A stretch of DNA of 64,000 bases from Dongia mobilis (GCF_004363235.1 NZ_SNYW01000012.1:193501-257500); one strand, 5' to 3'; positions 19,325-29,047 are shown, counted from the first letter of the stretch. The notes: generated from the sequence alone by a model not told the origin. Numbers and translations: made by a program.

Positions 19325-19368
19325 AGGGCAGACCCCCGTCAGGGCAGCCCCCCCGTCAGGGTAGACCC
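19325..19368. repeat. Imperfect tandem repeat, about 16 bp x 2.7
   Basis: Two full units beginning AGGGCAG (19325-19340 and 19341-19357) and a partial third (19358-19368). The array covers the stop codon of the pilus N-terminal-domain gene and the gap before tadG. Repeat-number changes would alter the C-terminus of that protein. Confidence 0.7.
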
Positions 19369-19934
19369 AGGGCACCCGATGCGCCGACGGCACTGGCCCC
19401 CTTGGCTGCATCCTGGTTCATCGTCTGCACGCCGCCGGCGGTCTGTGCCGCCCCTGCGGCAGCTGCCGCATTGGCGCCGCCGGGTGTGGCACCGGCGCTG
19501 GCGGGCGCTGCCTTCGGCGCCTTGTAGTCGATGGTGCCGGGGCCAACCACCTGGACGCAGCGGCCGGAACAATTCCAGGTGCGCTCGGTATAGGCCGTGG
19601 CCGAAGGCGAGATGACCGAGACATGGCGCTCGTCCTGCGGCGTCACCACCACGGCCGTGTCGAGCAGGACCTCGCCATTGGCCGCGAGCACGGTCAGGCT
19701 GGTTTCACCCGGTACCTTGCCGAAGATGATGATCTTGCCGTCGCCCTCGATCGAGACGTCGGTGACGCCCGGATCGCCGATGATGATGCTGGCCGGTTCA
19801 CCCGGCACCGGCAGGAACTGCGCCTTGCGCCAGATGACCTTGATGAAATCCTCGGCACTGGCCGGACCTGCCAGCACGCCCAGGGCGAGCGCCGACAGCA
19901 GGAACGACCGGGCAATCACAGAAATCGCGCGCAT
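19356..19934 (-). CDS. Stand-alone CpaC N-terminal-domain protein (pilus assembly)
   Basis: A 192-residue exported protein: signal peptide ('SFLLSALALGVLAGPASA'), then the approximately 70-residue domain found at the N-terminus of CpaC/RcpA secretins ('IIIGDPGVTDVSI', 'IIIFGKVPGETSLTVL'), and an Ala/Gly-rich low-complexity tail. It lacks the secretin pore domain. Such free-standing copies recur in alphaproteobacterial tad loci and may bind the real CpaC (26272-27741). Start 19934 has GAGGTG upstream. Its end lies in a tandem repeat. Confidence 0.8.
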   Translation of the reverse strand: MRAISVIARSFLLSALALGVLAGPASAEDFIKVIWRKAQFLPVPGEPASIIIGDPGVTDVSIEGDGKIIIFGKVPGETSLTVLAANGEVLLDTAVVVTPQDERHVSVISPSATAYTERTWNCSGRCVQVVGPGTIDYKAPKAAPASAGATPGGANAAAAAGAAQTAGGVQTMNQDAAKGASAVGASGALGLP

Positions 19935-20098
19935 GGCGCACCTCGCGATCATGAAATGGCGGCAAATCCGAGGAAGCATGGTATCGTTTGTCCGTCAGGC
20001 CGACAATCAATTTTTCCAAGTACTATTTGGATTTAGCTAATTTTTATGCGAAACTGGTTTAGATTGATTCGGGCTGTGTCGATGAAGGGAGCTACCAG

Positions 20099-20878
20099 AT
20101 GTTGACGGGCCGAAAGTGGGTATATGCGATTGCTGCGATTGCCCTGGTGTCGGGGCTTGGCGCCTGCGGGTCCTCGGGTCCCGGCGACCACGCGGTACCG
20201 GCGGAAGCGGCCTCGAAGCAGTTCGATCCGCAGCTCTATGAAGCGGCAAGGCGCGCCGAATCGCAGCACAATTACCTCGAGGCGGCGCAGCATTATCAAA
20301 GCCTGCTGGCGCGGGACGGCGAGAACACCGAACTGGCCCTCGCCTTGGTCCGCAACCTGCGCTACGGCGGCAGCGGCCAGCAGGCGGCCGAGATCGTCAA
20401 TTCGCTGATCGCGCGTGAGGGCCGGACGGCCCCGCTCCTGGTCGAACTGGCCAAGGCCTATGTCGCCGGCGACCAGATGAATCTCGCCGTCCCCGTGCTC
20501 GAGGAGGCGGCCGGCCTTGCCCCGGACCAGTGGGACATACCGGCGACGCTGGGGGTCGCCCTCGACTACCAGGACCGCTATCCCGAGGCACAGCAGGCTT
20601 ATGCCAGGGCGCTGCAATTGTCGCCGCAGAATCCGGACGTGCTCAACAACATGGCCTTGTCCCAGGCGCAAGCGGGCGACCTTGACGGCGCCATTGCGAC
20701 GCTGAAACAGGCCGTCGACCAGCCCAGCGCCACGCCGCAGGTGCGCCAGAACATGGCCCTGCTGCTGGCCTTCCAGGGCGACGTCGAGGGCGCCGAGCGC
20801 TGGGCCAGGAAGGATTTGCCGCGCGAGGTCGCCGACGAGAACGGCAAGTTCTATCGCTACGTCGCCGGCGCCTATTGA
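20099..20878 (+). CDS. tadD: TadD-like TPR lipoprotein
   Basis: A 259-residue lipoprotein with lipobox 'LGAC' (Cys about residue 23) and at least four tetratricopeptide repeats from about residue 45 to 245. TadD-type lipoproteins are needed for pilus assembly and probably help the secretin assemble, like PilF/PilW. It is transcribed against the flanking pilus genes from an AT-rich 118-base gap, so it is a separate unit. Identification rests on TPRs plus location. Confidence 0.82.
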   Translation: MLTGRKWVYAIAAIALVSGLGACGSSGPGDHAVPAEAASKQFDPQLYEAARRAESQHNYLEAAQHYQSLLARDGENTELALALVRNLRYGGSGQQAAEIVNSLIAREGRTAPLLVELAKAYVAGDQMNLAVPVLEEAAGLAPDQWDIPATLGVALDYQDRYPEAQQAYARALQLSPQNPDVLNNMALSQAQAGDLDGAIATLKQAVDQPSATPQVRQNMALLLAFQGDVEGAERWARKDLPREVADENGKFYRYVAGAY

Positions 20879-20897
20879 GCCCTGCGACCGGGCACCC

Positions 20898-21866
20898 TCA
20901 GCCGAAGATATCCTGCGAGACCTTGATCCAGATCGGTCCGATGATGACGATGAAGAGGACCGGCAGGAAGAACACGATCATCGGCACGGTCAGCTTGGCC
21001 GGCAACGAGGCCGCCTTCTTCTCGGCCGCCATCATGCGCTCGTCACGGTTCTCCTGGGCGATCACGCGCAGACCGACGGCGATCGGCGTGCCGTATTTCT
21101 CGGACTGAACCAGGGTCGTCGCCAGGGACTTGAAGGTGCGCAAGCCGACCCGGTCGGCCAGGTTCTGGAAGGCCTGGGCGCGGTCGCCGAGAAAAGCCAG
21201 CTCGGCAGCGGTGAGGCCGATCTCCTCAGCCAGCTGCGGCGCCGATTCCGCCATCTCCTCCGTCACCTTCTGGAACGCGGCCTCGATCGACATGCCGGCC
21301 TCGACGCAGATCACCATCAGATCGAGGGTGTCGGGGAAACCGCGGCGCAATGCCTGCTGGCGCTTCTGGATGGTGTTGGCGAGGAGCAGGATCGGCGCGT
21401 AATAGCCGATCACGGCCGCCACCAGGGTGACGCCCAGACGAGTCTCCATCGAAGCCTCGGGCTCGCCGACATACATGTAGATGAAGGCACCGAGGGCGAG
21501 GCCGATCGGCAGCGCGATACGCGCGAAGATGAACTTGACCGGGGTCGATGGGTGCCGCCAGCCGGCCTGCATCAGCTTCAGGCGCAATTCCCTGGCCTGG
21601 AGCAGGTTCTCCATCTTGAAGGTGTTCACGATCGCTCGCATCATCCCTTCGTGCCGGGCCGGCAAAAGGGTGCGGCGCTGCTGGAACTTCTCCTGCTGCT
21701 TGGCGCGCAATTCCTGGCGCCGCTCGGCCACCGAGCGCAACCGGTTGGCGAAGCTGTCGCGCATGACGAAGGGCAGCGTCACCGCCATCACCGAAGCAAA
21801 GGCCGCCAGGAAGACGACGAGCGCGATCAGCGAGGGAAGGTTGAAGCCGAGTTCGATCTGGTCCAT
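20898..21866 (-). CDS. tadC: TadC, GspF-like inner-membrane pilus protein
   Basis: A 322-residue polytopic protein of the T2SS F family, with an N-terminal TM, a cytoplasmic helical domain ending in 'GFPDTLDLMVICVEAGMS', and C-terminal TM segments. With TadB it forms the inner-membrane platform that engages the CpaF ATPase. It starts 10 bases after the tadB stop and ends the leftward cpaB-to-tadC operon. Confidence 0.92.
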   Translation of the reverse strand: MDQIELGFNLPSLIALVVFLAAFASVMAVTLPFVMRDSFANRLRSVAERRQELRAKQQEKFQQRRTLLPARHEGMMRAIVNTFKMENLLQARELRLKLMQAGWRHPSTPVKFIFARIALPIGLALGAFIYMYVGEPEASMETRLGVTLVAAVIGYYAPILLLANTIQKRQQALRRGFPDTLDLMVICVEAGMSIEAAFQKVTEEMAESAPQLAEEIGLTAAELAFLGDRAQAFQNLADRVGLRTFKSLATTLVQSEKYGTPIAVGLRVIAQENRDERMMAAEKKAASLPAKLTVPMIVFFLPVLFIVIIGPIWIKVSQDIFG

Positions 21867-21876
21867 CGCCCGGCCG

Positions 21877-22890
21877 TCAGAAATCGAAGTTGATCATTTG
21901 ACGCATCACCAGCATGCCGATGACCATCATGGTGGCGCCGACGCCCAGCAGCATGTGCCCGGTCGGATGCGTGAACAGCAGCATCAGCATGTGCGGCTGG
22001 CTGAACGACATGCCGGCCATCATGATGAAGGGCAGCGAGCCGATGATCGCCGCCGAGGCCTTGGCCTCGCTGGACAGCGCCTGCACCTTGTCCTTCATCT
22101 TCTTGCGCTGGCGCAGCACGTCGGACAGCTTGGCCAGGGTTTCGGCCAGGTTGCCGCCGGTGCTCTGCTGCGTCGTCAGCACGATCGCGAAAAAGCGCAC
22201 CTCCGGGGTTGGCACCCGGTCCGAGAGGCGCTGCAGCACCTCCGACGTGGTCATGCCGAGGCGCGTGCCCTCGTTGACCAGGGCGAATTCCGAACCGACC
22301 GGCGCCGGGATCTCGCGCGAGACGATGGCGAGGCACTCGCCGACGGTGAGGCCCGAGCGCACGCCACGCACGATCACGTCGATGGCATCGGCGAAATTGG
22401 CGGTGAACTTGCCGAGGCGCCGCTTGACCAGAAAGTTCAGCACCAGCTTGGGAATGCCGAAGGCGCCGATCGGGGCGGCTGCCAGCAGGAAGATGCTGGG
22501 CATGCCGCTCGCCCATACCAGCGCCGTTAGCACGAGGCCCGAGATCAGGGAGATGATGATGAACTTCCTCGGCTGCATGGTGAGGCCGGCATGAATCAGC
22601 GCCTGCTGCAGCATGGCGCCGCGCCGCTTCTTGCCCTCCTGTTCGGCCTCCTTCAGCTTCTCGGCCACCTTGCGCTTGCTGCCCTGCAGCTTCTTGGCAT
22701 TGCCGGCGGTGGTCGGATCGACCGCCAGGATCGGGCCATGGCCGGCCACGGCGGCGATGCGCTTCTTGAGCCGGGCCCTGGGCGCCCCCAGCGCCATGAT
22801 GATGGTGACGATGATGATCGCGGCAACCACCGCGACCATGAGCGCCAGCAGCAGGGCTTGCGGTCCCAGCGCCCCCAATTGCTCAAGCAC
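21877..22890 (-). CDS. tadB: TadB, GspF-like inner-membrane pilus protein
   Basis: 337 residues: an N-terminal TM, a cytoplasmic region rich in Lys and Arg, then the F-family helical domain ('DAIDVIVRGVRSGLTVGECL') and C-terminal TMs. It is the paralogue and partner of TadC. The start overlaps the end of cpaF by 8 bases, indicating translational coupling. Confidence 0.92.
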   Translation of the reverse strand: MLEQLGALGPQALLLALMVAVVAAIIIVTIIMALGAPRARLKKRIAAVAGHGPILAVDPTTAGNAKKLQGSKRKVAEKLKEAEQEGKKRRGAMLQQALIHAGLTMQPRKFIIISLISGLVLTALVWASGMPSIFLLAAAPIGAFGIPKLVLNFLVKRRLGKFTANFADAIDVIVRGVRSGLTVGECLAIVSREIPAPVGSEFALVNEGTRLGMTTSEVLQRLSDRVPTPEVRFFAIVLTTQQSTGGNLAETLAKLSDVLRQRKKMKDKVQALSSEAKASAAIIGSLPFIMMAGMSFSQPHMLMLLFTHPTGHMLLGVGATMMVIGMLVMRQMINFDF

Positions 22891-24313
22891 CGCCGGCCTC
22901 CATCACTTCCACCAGCTCGCGCTCCTTGCCGAAATAGCGCACCCGGTCGTAGAAGCCGGGGCGCAGGCCGGTGAAGCGATGGCGGCCGACGATGCGTCCC
23001 TGGGCATCCTCACCCTGGATCTCGTAGAGGAACAGGTCCTGCAGCGTCACCACATCGCCTTCCATGCCGACGATCTCGGTTACATGGGTGATCTTGCGCG
23101 AGCCGTCGCGCAGGCGCGAGGCCTGGACGATGACGTTGATGGCACCGGCGATCTGCTCGCGCACGGTCTTGGCCGGCAGGTTGTAGCCGCCCATGGCGAT
23201 CATGTTCTCGATGCGCGAGATGCATTCGCGCGGGTTGTTGGCGTGGATGGTGCCCATCGAGCCGTCATGGCCGGTATTCATCGCCTGCAGCAGGTCGAAC
23301 GCCTCGGGCCCGCGCACCTCGCCGACGATGATGCGCTCGGGCCGCATGCGCAGGCAGTTCCTGACCAGGTCGCGCATGGTCACCTGACCGACGCCTTCGA
23401 GGTTGGGCGGCCGCGTTTCCAGTCGCACCACATGGGGCTGCTGCAGCTGCAGTTCGGCCGCGTCCTCGCAGGTGATGACGCGCTCGCCGCGGTCGATATA
23501 GTTGGTGAGACAGTTGAGCAGTGTCGTCTTGCCCGAGCCGGTGCCGCCCGAGATGATGACGTTGATGCGGCAATGGCCGATGATCTCAAGAAGCTTGCCG
23601 CCGGCGCGCGAGATCGAGCCATAGCCGATCAGCTTGTCAAGAGTCAGGCGGTCGCGCTTGAACTTGCGGATGGTGAGGGCCGGCCCGTCGATCGAGAGCG
23701 GCGGGGCGATCACGTTGACGCGCGAGCCGTCAGCCAGGCGCGCGTCGCAGATGGGGCTGGCTTCGTCGACGCGGCGGCCGACCGCCTGCACGATGCGCTG
23801 GCAGATGTTCATCAGCTGCTGGTTGTCGCGAAACTTGACATCGGTCAGCTGGATGATGCCGTTGGTCTCGATATAGACCTTGTTGTAGCCGTTGACCATG
23901 ATGTCGGCGATGTCGTCGCGCGCCAGCAGCGGCTCCAGCGGCCCGAGGCCGAGGATGTCGTTGCAGATCTCGGTGATCAGCGCCTGCTGCTCGGCGGCCG
24001 AGAGCATCAGGTTGCGCATGTTGATGATCTCGGCGACGATTTCGCCGATCGCCTCGCGCACCGCCTTGTGGTCGAGCTTGGCGAACTCGCCGAGGTCGAC
24101 CGTCGCCATCAGGTCGTTGAAAACGCTGATCTTGATGTCGTTGAGGCGCTGGTCCATCTCGGCGCCCTTGGCCGCGCCGGGGGCAGCGCCGGTTGCCGTG
24201 GCTGCCACCGCCGGGACGGCAGGTGCCGGCGTGGCCGCGACCACGGCATTGGCCGATGGCGCGGGTGCCGCCTTTTCGCTGGTGCCGATTGGTGTGCTGC
24301 GCTTGCCGAACAT
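22883..24313 (-). CDS. cpaF: CpaF/TadA pilus assembly ATPase
   Basis: A 476-residue secretion ATPase of the VirB11/PilB superfamily that powers Flp pilus extension (and, in some species, retraction). An Ala/Pro-rich N-terminal linker precedes the helical domain; the Walker A is 'GGTGSGKTT', followed by the Asp box, Walker B region ('[12 protein letters not shown]') and His box ('[11 protein letters not shown]'). ATG at 24313 with AGGGA upstream is chosen over an in-frame TTG at 24331. It is expected as a hexamer at the cytoplasmic base. Confidence 0.95.
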   Translation of the reverse strand: MFGKRSTPIGTSEKAAPAPSANAVVAATPAPAVPAVAATATGAAPGAAKGAEMDQRLNDIKISVFNDLMATVDLGEFAKLDHKAVREAIGEIVAEIINMRNLMLSAAEQQALITEICNDILGLGPLEPLLARDDIADIMVNGYNKVYIETNGIIQLTDVKFRDNQQLMNICQRIVQAVGRRVDEASPICDARLADGSRVNVIAPPLSIDGPALTIRKFKRDRLTLDKLIGYGSISRAGGKLLEIIGHCRINVIISGGTGSGKTTLLNCLTNYIDRGERVITCEDAAELQLQQPHVVRLETRPPNLEGVGQVTMRDLVRNCLRMRPERIIVGEVRGPEAFDLLQAMNTGHDGSMGTIHANNPRECISRIENMIAMGGYNLPAKTVREQIAGAINVIVQASRLRDGSRKITHVTEIVGMEGDVVTLQDLFLYEIQGEDAQGRIVGRHRFTGLRPGFYDRVRYFGKERELVEVMEAGGA

Positions 24314-24379
24314 CACGATTTCCCTGGGCAACTTCCCTGACCGGCCCTTGCCGAAACGGTCCCGAAGACCTGGCCGACG

Positions 24380-25585
24380 CTACTTCGTCGTGGCCTTTGG
24401 ACGCTTCAGCCAGGACATCAGATTGAGCCCTTTGCCGGCCCCTTTCGCAACACCCTTCTTGGCGCCCAATTGCCGCGCGAACTGCCGCAATTGCTCGTCC
24501 AGCTTGTGGCCCTTGGCGCCCTCGGCGATCATCTGCCCGTTATTCATCAGCTGGGCGAACAGGGTCGCGTCGAAACCGACCGACAGGCTGGGGGCGATGC
24601 CCAGCGTATCCTGGAAATCCTTGACCGACAATTGGTTCCGCTTGGCGGCATCGGCCTTGCTCAGCACCAGGCGCAGGCTGGTGCCGCCGCGCTTGGCACG
24701 CAACCATTCCACCAGCTGCTTGGCGTCGCGCAGGTTGGCAAGGTCCGGGCTGGCAACGATCACCACTTCGTCGGCCTGCGTCAGCGTGCCGGCAACCCAG
24801 GCATTCCAGCGCCGCGGCAGGTCGACCACGACGAAGGGCGCCATGGTGCGGCACATGTCGATCAGGCGCTCGACTGCCTCGGGGCTGGGCTGGGTCAGTT
24901 CCTTGAGCGATCCCGCGGTCGACAGCACGGACAGGTTGTCGCCATGCTCAATCATGATGCGCTCGACCAGAACGGTATCGATCCGGTCCGGATCGGTCAG
25001 CGCATCCGACACCGATTGCTTGGGATCCAGGTTGAGTGACAGCGCCATGGTGCCGAAATTGAGGTCGAGATCGACGCCGATGACCGCTTCCTGGGTCAGT
25101 TCGGCCAGGGTCCAGGCCATGTTGACGGCCAGCGTGGAGACGCCGACGCCGCCGCGCGCGCCGATGAAGGCGATCATGCGGCCGCGCGGCGTGGCGCTCG
25201 GATCCTTGACGCAGGCGATGATGGCGGCGGCAACGTCCTCGCTGCTGACCGGCGACACCAGGTATTCGCTCACCCCCTGGCTGATCAGGCGGCGATAGGC
25301 CTGCACATCGTTGACCGAGCCGATGACAATGACCTTGCGGCCCGGCTCGACCACCTCGGCCAGCGCTTCGAGGCCCTTCTGGATCTCCTCGGGCCCGCCC
25401 GCCTCCTCGACGATAATCACCTGCGGGCTGGGGTTGTCGACATAGTGCTTGACCGCGCGCGCAAGCCCGCCGGCATGAACCGCAACCTTGGCACGCGAGA
25501 ATTCGCGCTGGCCGGTCAGTCCCTCGAGCGCGGTCTCGGTTTCCTTGCCCAGTGGAAAGGCGTCGATACTGAGCCGGTAGAGCAC
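24380..25585 (-). CDS. cpaE: CpaE/TadZ MinD-like pilus localisation protein
   Basis: 401 residues. The N-terminal about 120 residues form a receiver-like atypical domain; the C-terminal part is a MinD/ParA-type ATPase with the deviant P-loop 'GARGGVGVST', in which the usual catalytic Lys positions are Arg and Val, as is common in CpaE. TadZ/CpaE marks the pole or site where the Tad machine assembles. Its first base abuts the last base of cpaD, and a 66-base gap precedes cpaF. Confidence 0.92.
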   Translation of the reverse strand: MLYRLSIDAFPLGKETETALEGLTGQREFSRAKVAVHAGGLARAVKHYVDNPSPQVIIVEEAGGPEEIQKGLEALAEVVEPGRKVIVIGSVNDVQAYRRLISQGVSEYLVSPVSSEDVAAAIIACVKDPSATPRGRMIAFIGARGGVGVSTLAVNMAWTLAELTQEAVIGVDLDLNFGTMALSLNLDPKQSVSDALTDPDRIDTVLVERIMIEHGDNLSVLSTAGSLKELTQPSPEAVERLIDMCRTMAPFVVVDLPRRWNAWVAGTLTQADEVVIVASPDLANLRDAKQLVEWLRAKRGGTSLRLVLSKADAAKRNQLSVKDFQDTLGIAPSLSVGFDATLFAQLMNNGQMIAEGAKGHKLDEQLRQFARQLGAKKGVAKGAGKGLNLMSWLKRPKATTK

Positions 25586-26260
25586 TTACAACCCTCCGGT
25601 CGTCGACTGCGTCGAGAGGGCCGGCGCTTCGCCCGGCGGGCCGGCGCCGATCTTGACGCCGGCGATATACTTGCCAACGACCACGTCGGAACGCGCGGCA
25701 AGGCGCCCGGTCGGCGACTGCATGTCGATGAGGTCGCGCGGGTTGACCACCATGGCCGCCAGGTTGCGCTGATTGGCGCAGCCGAAACCCCCGGTGTTCT
25801 CGTTGAGCGGGGTGAAGCCCGGCTGGTCCTTGAAGGTCCCGCATTCATGCGCGATCGCCACGTAGATCGGAAACTGCATGATCGCACGGCCGTATTTCGC
25901 CGCCGCCGGATCGGTATCGTATTTGAAGGTGATGTGGCTCCGCGGAATGCCGCGCGCGCCGAGAATATCGACGATCTGGCGCCCGAAATTGGTCGCCAGC
26001 GGATCGGTGCGCGAATTCGCGCCGATCTCCACCGTGATCGTGCCGGCAGCGCGCTTGCCGTAATCCAGCGAGAATTCGTCAATGGCACCCAGGTCCTGCG
26101 ACATCACGCTGCCACCGGGTCCGGGGTCGAGGATCAGCAGCGCGGTCCGTTCCTCGACCTTGATCGGATAGCGCTCGCGATAGTCATAGTCCGCGATGTT
26201 CGCCTCGCAGGCGGCGAGACCGGCAAGGCAGATGGCGGCAATGGCGAAGCGTCGCAGCAT
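25586..26260 (-). CDS. cpaD: CpaD pilus assembly lipoprotein
   Basis: A 224-residue outer-membrane lipoprotein of the CpaD family, with lipobox 'LAAC' (Cys about 18), the N-terminal 'DYRERYPI' motif diagnostic of CpaD, and the C-terminal 'GCANQRNLAAMV' segment. CpaD assists CpaC secretin function. It lies 11 bases after cpaC and abuts cpaE. Confidence 0.92.
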   Translation of the reverse strand: MLRRFAIAAICLAGLAACEANIADYDYRERYPIKVEERTALLILDPGPGGSVMSQDLGAIDEFSLDYGKRAAGTITVEIGANSRTDPLATNFGRQIVDILGARGIPRSHITFKYDTDPAAAKYGRAIMQFPIYVAIAHECGTFKDQPGFTPLNENTGGFGCANQRNLAAMVVNPRDLIDMQSPTGRLAARSDVVVGKYIAGVKIGAGPPGEAPALSTQSTTGGL

Positions 26261-26271
26261 GGGACGGCCTC

Positions 26272-27741
26272 CTAGCGGATGATATAGCCGATCGGGCCCT
26301 GCAGTTGCGGGATCTGGTCCCGTGCCGCGCCCTGTCGGTTGGTATAGATGTTCTGCAGATGGCCGAGCAGATACAAGTCCAGATCGCTGGCCGGCGCGAA
26401 CCCGTCGGTCGGCAGCGAAAGCGCGCCCGGATCGGTCGGCTGCACCAGGAAGGCGCGCGCGACGATGACCAGTTCCGATTCGTCCTGCTGGAACGAGGTC
26501 GAGCGGAACAGGGTACCCAGAATCGGGATGTGCATCAGGCCAGGAACACCGCGCATCGACTGGGTGATGTCGTTGCTGAGCAGGCCGGCCATCATGATGC
26601 TGCCGCCGCTGGGCAATTCGACGGTCGAGGTCGCGCGCCGCACCACGAAGCTGGGGATCGAGATGTCCGGGCCAAGCGAAACGGCATCCGATGCCGTCGG
26701 CGCGCTGACCTCGGTGGCGATCTTCAGGCTGATGCGCCCCTTGTCGACCACGATCGGCAGGAAGGTCAGTGACACGCCGAAGGGACGGAATTCGATGGTG
26801 ATGGTATCCGCGTCCTGGTTGACCGGGATCGGCACCTCGCCGCCAGCCAGCATGGTGGCGTATTCGCCCGACACGGCGACCAGGTTGGGCTCCGCCAGCT
26901 TGCGGGCAAAACCGTGCTGCTCGAGGATTCGGACCACGGAATCGATGGCACCCGGACCGTCGACAAAAAGGGCGCCGGCCGGGGTCGAGGTAATCGCCGA
27001 CCCGCTGATCAGGGGGCCGAAGCCGCCGCCGACGATGGCACTGGCTCCGCCGGTGACACCGGCGATGGCAAGGTCGCCGATCGTGGTCGGGCTGATCAGG
27101 TTCTCCAGCCCCAGTTCCTTGAGGGCCGATTTCTGCACCTCGGCGACCGATACCTTGATCAGGACCTGCTGCTCGGAATTGATCCGCATGGCGTTGATGA
27201 TCTGCTCGTCGGTGCCGACGAAGCGGCGCACGATGGTGGTCGCCTGCTGCGACATGGCGTCGGAACTTACCGAACCCTTCATCACCAGCGCATCGCCGGC
27301 ACCCTCGATGATGATCCGCTCGTCGGGGAAGGCCTTGCGCACTGCGTCCTCGGCGGCCTTGAAATCGGGATGCACCGACAATTGGAAATGGTCGATCATC
27401 CTGCCGTCGGCATCGAGCAGGAACAAATTGGTCGAGCCGATCGTCTTCCCGGCCAGGAACAGCTTGGTGGGTGAGCGGATGATGACGTCGGCAATATCGG
27501 GGTTGCCGATGATGATGTCGCGGGCGGGCACTCCCAAAGTGTATTCCCGGGTACCGTTGATCGGCACCTCGATGCGCTTTTCGGCGGTCACCAATTCGCC
27601 CGCACCGAGGCTGGCCTCGATCTCCTGCGCGAATGCCGCCGCCGGCGCCAGGACCAGGCCGATTGCCACCAGCGCGCTGCGGATGATGTCCAGACGGTCA
27701 ATGCCGCGCATGCGACCGACCCCTTCCCTGCTCGTACTCAT
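26272..27741 (-). CDS. cpaC: CpaC/RcpA secretin
   Basis: A 489-residue outer-membrane channel. Signal peptide ends near 'AFAQ'; the pilus N-terminal domain ('YTLGVPARDIIIGNPDIADVI') and a BON-like region follow, then the secretin pore domain (about 240-440) with 'VPVP'-type and 'GVPGLMHIPILGTLF' signatures. ATG at 27741 has GGAG but with tight spacing; ATG at 27711 is an alternative. It is preceded by cpaB and followed by cpaD in the same operon. Confidence 0.94.
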   Translation of the reverse strand: MSTSREGVGRMRGIDRLDIIRSALVAIGLVLAPAAAFAQEIEASLGAGELVTAEKRIEVPINGTREYTLGVPARDIIIGNPDIADVIIRSPTKLFLAGKTIGSTNLFLLDADGRMIDHFQLSVHPDFKAAEDAVRKAFPDERIIIEGAGDALVMKGSVSSDAMSQQATTIVRRFVGTDEQIINAMRINSEQQVLIKVSVAEVQKSALKELGLENLISPTTIGDLAIAGVTGGASAIVGGGFGPLISGSAITSTPAGALFVDGPGAIDSVVRILEQHGFARKLAEPNLVAVSGEYATMLAGGEVPIPVNQDADTITIEFRPFGVSLTFLPIVVDKGRISLKIATEVSAPTASDAVSLGPDISIPSFVVRRATSTVELPSGGSIMMAGLLSNDITQSMRGVPGLMHIPILGTLFRSTSFQQDESELVIVARAFLVQPTDPGALSLPTDGFAPASDLDLYLLGHLQNIYTNRQGAARDQIPQLQGPIGYIIR

Positions 27742-27774
27742 TGCGCTCCGCCAATGCTGTGCATGCGCCCCTGC

Positions 27775-28743
27775 TCATTGTCCGATGTTCTGGATCGAGA
27801 CTGCGCCGCCGCGGTTGATGCGGATCGACCGCACCGACATCACCTGCGGCAGACCGGGCGTCTCGACCACATCCTCGGTCTCGACCACCGGCATCTCGTA
27901 GATCCCGCTGTCGAGCCCGCCCTGCATCAATTCGTCGAGCACGCGGCTGACTTCGCGATCGGTGACATAGAGCGGCGCCTTGGCATCGGCCTCGGCGGCG
28001 ACCTCGTCGCGGGCCCAGCCCCTGAGCGACAGCACAATGGAGCCGAGCTGGCTCGCCACCATGATCTTCTGCGCCTGCTCGGCGGTGACCTCGAAGGTGA
28101 CGGTCTGGCTGTTGATGCCCGGACCGGTGCCGGGTTCCTTCGCCAGCAACTGGTTGACGGCGATCACCTTGACGTCGCGCATGATCGCCTCGGCGGCATA
28201 GCGGCTGATGGCGTCGCGCCCGGTCGTCTCCGGCACGCCGGCGAGGTCGCGTGCATTGGTGATCAGCATGATGTCGACATGGTCGCCGGGCAGGATCAGG
28301 CCGGCAGCGCCCGAGCGCGCCGAAACTTCGACCGTGACCGAGCGCATGCCGGGCGCCAGCACCGCCGAGGTCATGCCGGCATCGCCCTGCTTGATGACCA
28401 TCGCCGCTGTGACCGGTTCGCCCAGCATGACGGCGCGGCGGGTCATGGTATCGCGGAAGGGGGCCAGCGGATCCTCGCCGGCCGCGGCTTTCACCGTGAA
28501 GCGCTGGTCGATCACCGCCTTCGGCCATTGCTCCCAGCGCAGATCGGCTTCCGCCAGGATCTCGCCGGGACCGATGTCGCGCGCCGCCACCAGCACTTCC
28601 TCGACCCCGCCCACCGCTTCGGTCGGCGTCGCCTGCTGCTGTTGCTGAAGCTGCAGGTCGCTCAGGAAGCGCATCGCCAGAAAGGCCGTCAGGCCGGCGG
28701 CACCCAGCGCTACCACGATGAGGATAATCACAATCGGACGCAT
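27775..28743 (-). CDS. cpaB: CpaB/RcpC pilus assembly protein
   Basis: 322 residues with one N-terminal membrane anchor, a Gln-rich linker, a SAF domain (about 45-110, 'VLVAARDIGPGEIL') and the RcpC/CpaB domain that follows. It is periplasmic and is thought to help the secretin. ATG at 28743 has GAGGGG upstream; in-frame ATGs at 28758 and 28776 are alternatives. It is the first gene of the leftward cpaB-C-D-E-F-tadB-C operon, and five GANTC sites lie 150-220 bases upstream. Confidence 0.9.
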   Translation of the reverse strand: MRPIVIILIVVALGAAGLTAFLAMRFLSDLQLQQQQQATPTEAVGGVEEVLVAARDIGPGEILAEADLRWEQWPKAVIDQRFTVKAAAGEDPLAPFRDTMTRRAVMLGEPVTAAMVIKQGDAGMTSAVLAPGMRSVTVEVSARSGAAGLILPGDHVDIMLITNARDLAGVPETTGRDAISRYAAEAIMRDVKVIAVNQLLAKEPGTGPGINSQTVTFEVTAEQAQKIMVASQLGSIVLSLRGWARDEVAAEADAKAPLYVTDREVSRVLDELMQGGLDSGIYEMPVVETEDVVETPGLPQVMSVRSIRINRGGAVSIQNIGQ

Positions 28744-28893
28744 CAGGCCCCTCGCCATCCCGTCGCCGCGGGCCAACTGGCCCAGCCGGAGCGATCAGGA
28801 ATCTCACAACGACGGCCGCACCCCTTCGCGGATCGAAGTTCGGGTTGCGCCGTCACTATGCCCCGTAAAGCATTATTACCAATTTTTGGTTAA

Positions 28894-28961
28894 GACTCCA
28901 GCCGAAACGCGCAAATGAGTCAGCGATTCATGCCTTTGAGTCAGTAACTTGGACGTGAGTC
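28894..28961 (-). promoter_or_regulatory. Cluster of five GANTC sites upstream of cpaB
   Basis: GANTC occurs at 28894, 28917, 28925, 28938 and 28957, that is five sites in 68 bases; three belong to a TGAGTC direct repeat spaced 21 and 19 bases apart. GANTC is the target of CcrM, the cell-cycle adenine methyltransferase of alphaproteobacteria. The segment is AT-rich and lies where the cpaB operon promoter should be. A methylation-sensitive promoter is inferred, not shown. Confidence 0.55.
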
Positions 28962-29047
28962 TGAAGAAAGTAGTTTAAATAAGAATAAAACGGGAACAAA
29001 TTCTGTGACCAAGTTGTGACTTTTCTTCTCCGCTCCAGCTCGTCGCC

